This document shows positions 11,650 through 16,867 of a stretch of DNA of 16,867 bases, piece after piece (positions within the stretch are counted from its first letter, which is position 1; the number at the start of each line of letters is the position of its first letter). Under the pieces are notes generated by a model, which worked only from the letters and a program-made list of their open reading frames with translations, searched no databases and was not told the DNA's origin. Origin of the DNA: Chloroflexota bacterium. GTDB lineage: Bacteria; Chloroflexota; Anaerolineae; 4572-78; J111. A program made the position numbers and the translations under genes. Location: positions 1-16,867 of the forward strand of contig RFJV01000542.1 in the NCBI GenBank assembly GCA_003694775.1, written 5' to 3'.

Positions 11650-13746
11650 ATGCCCGTCACCTTTCTGACCGGCCCTGCCGGCTGTGGAAAAACTACCTAT
11701 GCTGTTGACCAGCTCCGGCGCTGGCTGGTCGAACAGATTCCGTCCAGCAGTATCCTTGTCCTCACCCCCCAGCAGACCCTGGCCCATCCCTACCGCCAGC
11801 TTCTGTGCCAACCCGACCTGCCCCCCGCTGGCGAGGTAGACATCCTGACCATCAACGGGCTGGCCCGCCGCACCATCGACCTGTTCTGGCCTCTCGGCGC
11901 GGTTTCCAGCGGCTTTGGCCGGCCCAATGCCCGGCCCATCTTCCTCGACATCGAGCAGGCCCAGTACTTCCTCCGGCAGGCTATTGACCCTCTGCTCCAG
12001 GAAGGCTACTTTGACCCCACCGCAACGCCGCTTACCGTGCCTCTCCCCCGGCTGATGAGCCAGCTTCTGGACAACCTCAACAAGGCCGCCCTGATTGGCC
12101 TGCCCCACACCGCCGTGGCCGACCGCCTCCTCCGCTCCCTGGCCCCGGAACTGCCCGGCCACCGGCTGGCCCTGGAGCACGCCCAGGTCTGCATCAACCG
12201 CTTCCGCCAGTTCTGCCTGGACCGCAACCTGCTGGACTTTTCCCTCCAGATGGAAATGTTTTACCGCCATCTCTGGCCTGTGCCCGGCGTGCGGCAGTAC
12301 CTCACCCGCCGCTACCGCTACCTGATTGCCGACAACCTGGAAGAGGACACCCCCCTCACCCACGCCATCCTGCGTGACTGGCTTCCCCACACCGAGGCGG
12401 CCTTGCTGGTGATGGACGAAGACGCCGGCTACCGCATTTTCCTGGGCGCCAACCCCCAGACCGCGGCCCGGTTGGCCGGCCTGGCCGATGAAACCATTCG
12501 CCTGGACCGGTCCCACGTGATGCCGGCAGAAATGGCCGCCTTTGGCGACCAGCTTGGCCGGCTGGTGGTCGGCCAAAAAGTGCCCCGCCGGCCCGCCAAA
12601 TCCACCGCGCCCAACCCCCGGCAGGCCTTCGATTTTGTCCAGACTCGCTTTTACCCCCAAATGCTGGCCCAGGTGGTCGACAGAATTGCCGAACTGGTAG
12701 CCGCCGGAACCCCGCCCTCGGAAATCGTTGTCCTGGCGCCCTTTGTCAGCGACGTTCTGCGCTTTGCCTTTACCGAACAGATGAAGCGCCGCGGCCTGGC
12801 CGTCCGTTCTCACCGCCCCTCCCGGCCCCTCAACCGGGAACCTGCCGCCCGGACCATGCTGACCCTGGCCCGGCTGGCCTTCCCCCACCTCGGCCTCCTG
12901 CCCGACGAGTTCGACGTGGCCCAGGCCCTGCACCAGGCCATCGACAGCCTGGACCCGGTGCGGGCCAGCCTGCTGACCCAGGTGGTCTACCGCCGCGGCA
13001 CCCTGACCGCCTTTGAGAAGATTACCACCGACATGCGCCAGCGCATCACCTACCAGGCCGGGGTAAAGTTCGACCAACTGCGCGCCTGGCTGGTTGACGC
13101 CCAGGCCGAGCAACCCTCACCGCCGCTGGACCACTTCTTCAGCCGGCTGTTCGGCGAGGTGCTGTCCCAGCCCGGTTTTGGCTTCCACACCAACCTGGAA
13201 GCCGGCCAGACCGCGGCCCGGCTGGTCGATTCGGCCCGCCGCTTCCGCCGCGTCGCCGAGCAGGTCCCCCTGGAAATCAATGGCCCTGCCCTGCGCTTCC
13301 CGGATGGTGACTGGCTCAACCGCACCTATCTGGAAACCATCGAGCAGGGCCTGCTGGCCGCCCAGTACCTGCACGGCTGGGAAACCGCCGCGAATGAGGC
13401 CGTCCTCATCACCCCGGCTACCACCTTTTTGATGAGCAACCGCCCGGTAGACTACCAGTTCTGGCTGGACGCCGGTTCCAGCGGCTGGTGGGAGCGCATC
13501 GCCCAGCCGCTCACCCATCCCTACATCATGTCTGCCACCTGGGAGCCAGACCGGCCCTGGACCGACGCCGACGAAGTGGCCGCCCAGCGGGACCGCCTCT
13601 ACCGGCTGGTGCTCGGCCTGACCCGCCGCTGTCGCAAGCAGGTCTTCATTTACAACCCGGAAGTCAACGAGCAGGGCTTTGACCAGCGCGGCCAGCTTCT
13701 CATTCTGCTCCAGCGGCTCAGCCGCCTGACCCTGGAGGATGACTGA
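11650..13746 (+). CDS. AddB-like helicase-fold protein with degenerate motifs and no nuclease domain
   Basis: This 698-residue protein begins MPVTFLTGPAGCGKTTYAVD, an intact Walker A (K14, T15) at the very N-terminus as in AddB. The following IPSSSILVLTPQQTL resembles helicase motif Ia. Around 228-233 the motif II region reads IADNLEED rather than DExx. LVMDEDAGYRIFLGANPQTA (from about 253) looks like a degraded motif III. No clear motif V or VI is seen. AddB proteins usually exceed 1,100 residues and end in an Fe-S nuclease domain, which is missing here. The start at 11650 is chosen because Walker A then begins at the normal distance; the upstream TTG at 11602 overlaps the promoter. It is the first gene of a three-gene cluster with a UvrD helicase and a separate nuclease. 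Confidence 0.8.
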   Translation: MPVTFLTGPAGCGKTTYAVDQLRRWLVEQIPSSSILVLTPQQTLAHPYRQLLCQPDLPPAGEVDILTINGLARRTIDLFWPLGAVSSGFGRPNARPIFLDIEQAQYFLRQAIDPLLQEGYFDPTATPLTVPLPRLMSQLLDNLNKAALIGLPHTAVADRLLRSLAPELPGHRLALEHAQVCINRFRQFCLDRNLLDFSLQMEMFYRHLWPVPGVRQYLTRRYRYLIADNLEEDTPLTHAILRDWLPHTEAALLVMDEDAGYRIFLGANPQTAARLAGLADETIRLDRSHVMPAEMAAFGDQLGRLVVGQKVPRRPAKSTAPNPRQAFDFVQTRFYPQMLAQVVDRIAELVAAGTPPSEIVVLAPFVSDVLRFAFTEQMKRRGLAVRSHRPSRPLNREPAARTMLTLARLAFPHLGLLPDEFDVAQALHQAIDSLDPVRASLLTQVVYRRGTLTAFEKITTDMRQRITYQAGVKFDQLRAWLVDAQAEQPSPPLDHFFSRLFGEVLSQPGFGFHTNLEAGQTAARLVDSARRFRRVAEQVPLEINGPALRFPDGDWLNRTYLETIEQGLLAAQYLHGWETAANEAVLITPATTFLMSNRPVDYQFWLDAGSSGWWERIAQPLTHPYIMSATWEPDRPWTDADEVAAQRDRLYRLVLGLTRRCRKQVFIYNPEVNEQGFDQRGQLLILLQRLSRLTLEDD

Positions 13747-13752
13747 CGCCTG

Positions 13753-16056
13753 ATGACTGCCTTCAAACCGCGACCGTCCCAGCAAAAAATTGTCGACGCC
13801 CTGCTGTCGGACCGCACCCACCGCCGGCTGGGTGTTTCTGCCGTCCCCGGAAGCGGCAAAACCCACATCCTGTCCTACCTGACCGCAGAACTCATCCCCC
13901 ACATCGACGAAGAACAGGAAGTGCTGGTCGTCACCCTGGTCAACGCCGCAGTAGACAACTTCCGCCGCCGGGTCAACGAATTCATCCGCCAGAAGGGCCT
14001 TCTGCCCGGCCTGAACTACCGGGTCTGCACGCTTCATTCCCTGGCCCACGAAATTGTCCGCCAGCGCCCGGCCCTGGTCGGCCTGAGCCACGATTTCCAG
14101 ATTCTGGACGACCGGGCCGCGGCCTACATTCGCCGCGAAGTGGTCGAGGCCTGGCTGGCCAGCAACCGCGACCTGCTGGAAGGCTACCTGGCCGATGTTT
14201 CCGACCCCCGCAAGGTGCGGAATAAAGACCTGCCGGAGCTGGCCCTCTCCATCGCCGAGCGGTTCATCAAGGAGGCCAAAGACCGCCGTCTGACCCCCCG
14301 CCGGCTGGAGGACGCCCTGTACAGCCATCCCGCGCCTCTGCCGCTGGCCCGCTTTGGGGTGGAGGTCTACCGCGACTACCAGGCCCGCCTGGCCCGTGTG
14401 GGGGTAGATTTTGACGACCTCATCCGCCTGGCCGCCGACGCTCTCGATTTTGACCCCGATTTCCTGGCCCGCCTCCAACAGCGCTGGCCCTACATCCTGG
14501 AGGACGAGGCCCAGGACAGCAGTCGTCTACAGCAGACCATCCTGGACCGGCTGGCCGGCGACCGGGGTGTATGGGTGCGTGTTGGCGACCCCAACCAGGC
14601 CATCTACGAGACCTTCACCACGGCCGCGCCGCACCACCTGCGGGACTTCCTGGCCCGGCCAGATGTGCTCGACCTGCCCATGCCGGAGGCCGGGCGCAGT
14701 TCGGCCAGCATCATTGCCCTGGCAAACCATCTTATCGACTGGACGATGCAGGCGCACCCCCTCCCCGACGCCCGCGACGCGCTCCAGCCACCCTACATCC
14801 GGCCCACACCCCCCGGCGACCCCCAGCCCAACCCGCCCGACTGCCCCGACCGGATTGTCCTGCACCCTGAGAAATTCTCCTCAGAAAAGGAAATCAATAC
14901 CGTGGTCCGCTCGGTGAAGAAATGGCTGGCCGAAAACCCGGACAAAAGCGTCGCTATCCTCGATGCCCAAAACCGCCGCGGCGCGGAGGTGGTATCGGCC
15001 CTTCGCCGCGCCGGCGTGGACTACGTGGAACTGCTCCGCAGTACCGCCTCTACCCGCAGTGCCGCCGAAGTGCTGGCCGCGGCCCTCAGCTACCTGGCCC
15101 GCCCGGATGACAGCCCCCGGCTGGTCGAACTCTTCTCCATGTGGCGGCGGGATACCCTGGAGCAGGAAGCATACCGGCCCCTGTACGAGTGGATAACCAC
15201 CACCCTCAGCCGGTGCCGCCGGCTGGAGGATTACCTCTGGCCCGGTCCCGGCGAGGACTGGCTGGAAACGCAGTTGTCTACCCTGTCGGAGGAGGCGTGG
15301 GCCGCGGGCACAGACCCCGACGAGGATGAGTCTATCCGGCAGATTCGGGCCTGTCTGGAAGAGTTCCGCACCCTGGTCCGGCGCTGGCAGGCCGCCTCGG
15401 TCCTGCCGGTGGACCAGCTTGTCCTTCTGCTGGCTCAGGACCTGTTCTCCCAACCGGCGGACCTGGCCCTGGCCCACAAGTTTGCCCTGGTTCTGCGCCA
15501 GACCGCGGATGAAAACCCTGCTTTCCGGCTGGCCCAGTTTGCCGACCTGCTGGCCGAGATTGCCAGCAACCGGCGCCGTTTTCTCGGTTTTGACGAGGAG
15601 GATAGCGGCTTTGAGCCGCCCAAAGGCAAGGTCACTGTGGCGACCATGCACCGGGCCAAAGGGCTGGAATGGGACCGGGTGTACCTGCTGGGGGTAAACG
15701 ATTACAGCTTTCCCTCCGGCCAGGCCGGCGAGGGCTACTATTCGGAAAAATGGTTTGTTCGCGACGCTCTCAACCTGGAAGCCGAGGCCCTGGGCCAGCT
15801 CGACGCGCTGGTGCGCCGGACACCCTACCGCGAGGGAACAGCCACCGAACAGGCCCGCATCGGTCTGGTCAAGGAACGCCTGCGCCTGCTCTACGTCGGC
15901 CTGACCCGCGCCCGGCAGGAACTGGTGGTCACCTGGAACACCGGCCGGCCCAATGCCGGCCGGTCGGAAAACCGGCCGGCCCTGCCTTTCCTGGCGCTCA
16001 GCCAATGGTGGAAAGACAGACCGGAAGCAGGGAAGGAAGGAAACAGGGAACAATGA
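13753..16056 (+). CDS. UvrD/PcrA-family SF1A DNA helicase without nuclease domain (AddA-like motor)
   Basis: This 767-residue ATP-dependent 3'-5' DNA helicase has every SF1A motif. They are the Q motif RPSQQKIVDAL (7-17), Walker A AVPGSGKTH (30-38), Ia (VTLVNAAVDNFRRRV), Ib region (CTLHSLAHEIV), Walker B EDEAQDSS (250-257), III (VGDPNQAIYETF, 277-288), IV (EAGRSSASI), V (TMHRAKGLEWDRVYL, from about 631), and VI (RLRLLYVGLTRARQEL, about 708-723). The tail is short and charged, with no RecB-type nuclease. It starts six bases after the previous stop, GGAGG lies about 14 bases upstream, and its stop overlaps the next start as ATGA (16053-16056). This suggests a complex made from the three products. 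Confidence 0.92.
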   Translation: MTAFKPRPSQQKIVDALLSDRTHRRLGVSAVPGSGKTHILSYLTAELIPHIDEEQEVLVVTLVNAAVDNFRRRVNEFIRQKGLLPGLNYRVCTLHSLAHEIVRQRPALVGLSHDFQILDDRAAAYIRREVVEAWLASNRDLLEGYLADVSDPRKVRNKDLPELALSIAERFIKEAKDRRLTPRRLEDALYSHPAPLPLARFGVEVYRDYQARLARVGVDFDDLIRLAADALDFDPDFLARLQQRWPYILEDEAQDSSRLQQTILDRLAGDRGVWVRVGDPNQAIYETFTTAAPHHLRDFLARPDVLDLPMPEAGRSSASIIALANHLIDWTMQAHPLPDARDALQPPYIRPTPPGDPQPNPPDCPDRIVLHPEKFSSEKEINTVVRSVKKWLAENPDKSVAILDAQNRRGAEVVSALRRAGVDYVELLRSTASTRSAAEVLAAALSYLARPDDSPRLVELFSMWRRDTLEQEAYRPLYEWITTTLSRCRRLEDYLWPGPGEDWLETQLSTLSEEAWAAGTDPDEDESIRQIRACLEEFRTLVRRWQAASVLPVDQLVLLLAQDLFSQPADLALAHKFALVLRQTADENPAFRLAQFADLLAEIASNRRRFLGFDEEDSGFEPPKGKVTVATMHRAKGLEWDRVYLLGVNDYSFPSGQAGEGYYSEKWFVRDALNLEAEALGQLDALVRRTPYREGTATEQARIGLVKERLRLLYVGLTRARQELVVTWNTGRPNAGRSENRPALPFLALSQWWKDRPEAGKEGNREQ

Positions 16057-16867
16057 ATCCGTCACCAATTCCCGTTCAGCTCAGCCAATCCAGCCTGTCG
16101 GATTACCAGACCTGCCCCCGGCGCTTTGAACTGCGGTACATTCAGGGGCTGTACTGGCCGGCGGTGGAGGCCGAGCCGGTCCGCGAGGTGGAACGGCTGG
16201 CCCGGCTGGGCCGTGATTTTCACCGCCTGGTCCAACAGCACCTGGCCGGCCTGCCGGTCGATGCCCTGACCGCCAGCCTGTCCGGGGCAGAGCCGGAACT
16301 GCAGGGCTGGTGGAAGGCGTATCTGGCCTACCGTCCGGCCCTGGATGAAGCCGTCCTCTACCCGGAACTCACCCTCTCCGCCCCGCTGAACGGCCACCGG
16401 CTGGTCGCCCGGCTGGACCTGCTGGCCGTCCTGCCCGGCAACCGCCTGCTGGTGGTCGATTGGAAAACCGCCCTCCACCCGCCCGACCGCGACACCCTGG
16501 CCCGGCGGGTGCAGACCCGGCTTTATCTCTACGTGGTTGCCCGTGCCGCCGGGCCGTACTGCCCTACCCGGCCCATCGACCCTGCCGCGGTGCAGATGAT
16601 GTACTGGTATCCCGCCGCGCCCCGGTCGCCGGTGGTGTTTGAGTACAGCCCCGCCCGCTTCCAGGCCGATGAACAGTTTCTCTCCGGTCTTATCACAAAT
16701 ATTCAGGAGGCCGCGGCCAGCGCCACCTTCCCCCAAACCACCGACACCCGCGCCTGTGCCGCCTGCAGTTACCGCTCCCTCTGCAACCGGGGACTGCAGG
16801 CCGGCCCGGTATCAGAACTGGACGCAGACCCGGCAGACATGTTCGACCTGCCGGTGCTGGATTGGGA
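16053..16867 (+). CDS. RecB/Cas4-like PD-(D/E)XK nuclease with Fe-S cysteines (cut by window edge)
   Basis: 271 codons are visible from the ATG at 16053; no stop is reached. The N-terminal SQSSLSDYQTCPRRFELRYI (11-30) carries C21, and LGRDFHRLV supplies the motif-I histidine (H57). VARLDLLAVL gives D122, LLVVDWKTA gives the D136-x-K138 catalytic pair, and RRVQTRLYLY gives the following glutamine (Q154). A three-cysteine cluster, C235, C238 and C244 (CAACSYRSLC), would complete a four-cysteine [4Fe-4S] site with C21, as in AddB and Cas4. The gene is coupled to the helicase by ATGA overlap, with AGGGA just upstream. This is probably the nuclease subunit of a split AddAB-like enzyme. A Cas4 role is less likely because no CRISPR genes are present. 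Confidence 0.9.
   Translation, partial: MNPSPIPVQLSQSSLSDYQTCPRRFELRYIQGLYWPAVEAEPVREVERLARLGRDFHRLVQQHLAGLPVDALTASLSGAEPELQGWWKAYLAYRPALDEAVLYPELTLSAPLNGHRLVARLDLLAVLPGNRLLVVDWKTALHPPDRDTLARRVQTRLYLYVVARAAGPYCPTRPIDPAAVQMMYWYPAAPRSPVVFEYSPARFQADEQFLSGLITNIQEAAASATFPQTTDTRACAACSYRSLCNRGLQAGPVSELDADPADMFDLPVLDW

Noticed and set aside
11623..13113. Long minus-strand open frame (496 codons) opposite the AddB-like gene
   Set aside because: It is an antisense shadow with glycine/glutamine/valine bias and no motif; the plus-strand frame has Walker A and fits the operon. The same holds for the minus-strand frames at 13117-14478 and 14881-16068.
1..16867. CRISPR arrays, tRNA, rRNA and insertion-sequence transposases
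   Set aside because: I looked for regularly spaced repeats, CCA-ending cloverleaf-like segments, rRNA signatures and transposase motifs and saw none. The Cas4-like nuclease alone is not evidence of CRISPR.

Overview
The window is about 16.9 kb of GC-rich bacterial chromosome. Gene content points to a Chloroflexota bacterium, probably Anaerolineae-like. This is inference from the origin-proximal gene order, the split recombination helicase/nuclease cluster, the DevS/DevR-like pair and the period-7 intergenic repeats; there is no rRNA to settle it. Everything up to about 9.78 kb is on the minus strand and everything from about 10.08 kb is on the plus strand, so the two halves diverge from one intergenic region.

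Region 1 (1-4583, minus) is the classical origin-proximal block rpmH, rnpA, yidD, yidC, jag/khpB, parA, parB. It covers ribosomal protein L34, RNase P protein, a membrane-protein insertion helper and insertase, an RNA-binding regulator, and the chromosome partition pair. A near-consensus promoter precedes rpmH and a second lies before parA. parB runs off the left edge. dnaA, the usual neighbour of rpmH, is absent. YidC carries an extra extracytoplasmic DUF11-type domain.

Region 2 (4730-9859, minus) looks like one transcription unit. It starts at a soluble GAF histidine kinase, continues through a HAD phosphatase, a large glycoside-hydrolase-35-like protein that seems to have lost its catalytic residues, and a 2H RNA cyclic phosphodiesterase (thpR), then rsfS, and ends at a strong terminator. 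rsfS appears to start at a CTG codon. Period-7 repeat arrays lie 18-23 bases before three of the start codons in this unit.

Region 3 (9776-11264) holds the divergent control region, the partner NarL/DevR-type response regulator with its terminator, and a small HMA-fold-like protein without metal-binding cysteines. A possible translationally coupled upstream peptide precedes the small protein.

Region 4 (11265-11649) is intergenic. It contains a 179-bp candidate mobile-type repeat with imperfect 31-bp terminal inverted repeats, an internal hairpin and a perfect 24-bp palindrome.

Region 5 (11650 to the right edge, plus) is a tight three-gene cluster. It encodes an AddB-like ATPase with degenerate helicase motifs and no nuclease, a complete UvrD-family SF1A helicase without a nuclease domain, and a separate RecB/Cas4-type PD-(D/E)XK nuclease with the four cysteines of an iron-sulfur cluster. 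Together they resemble an AddAB-type recombination machine split into three polypeptides. This is the most system-like feature here, with the YidC-DUF11 fusion next.
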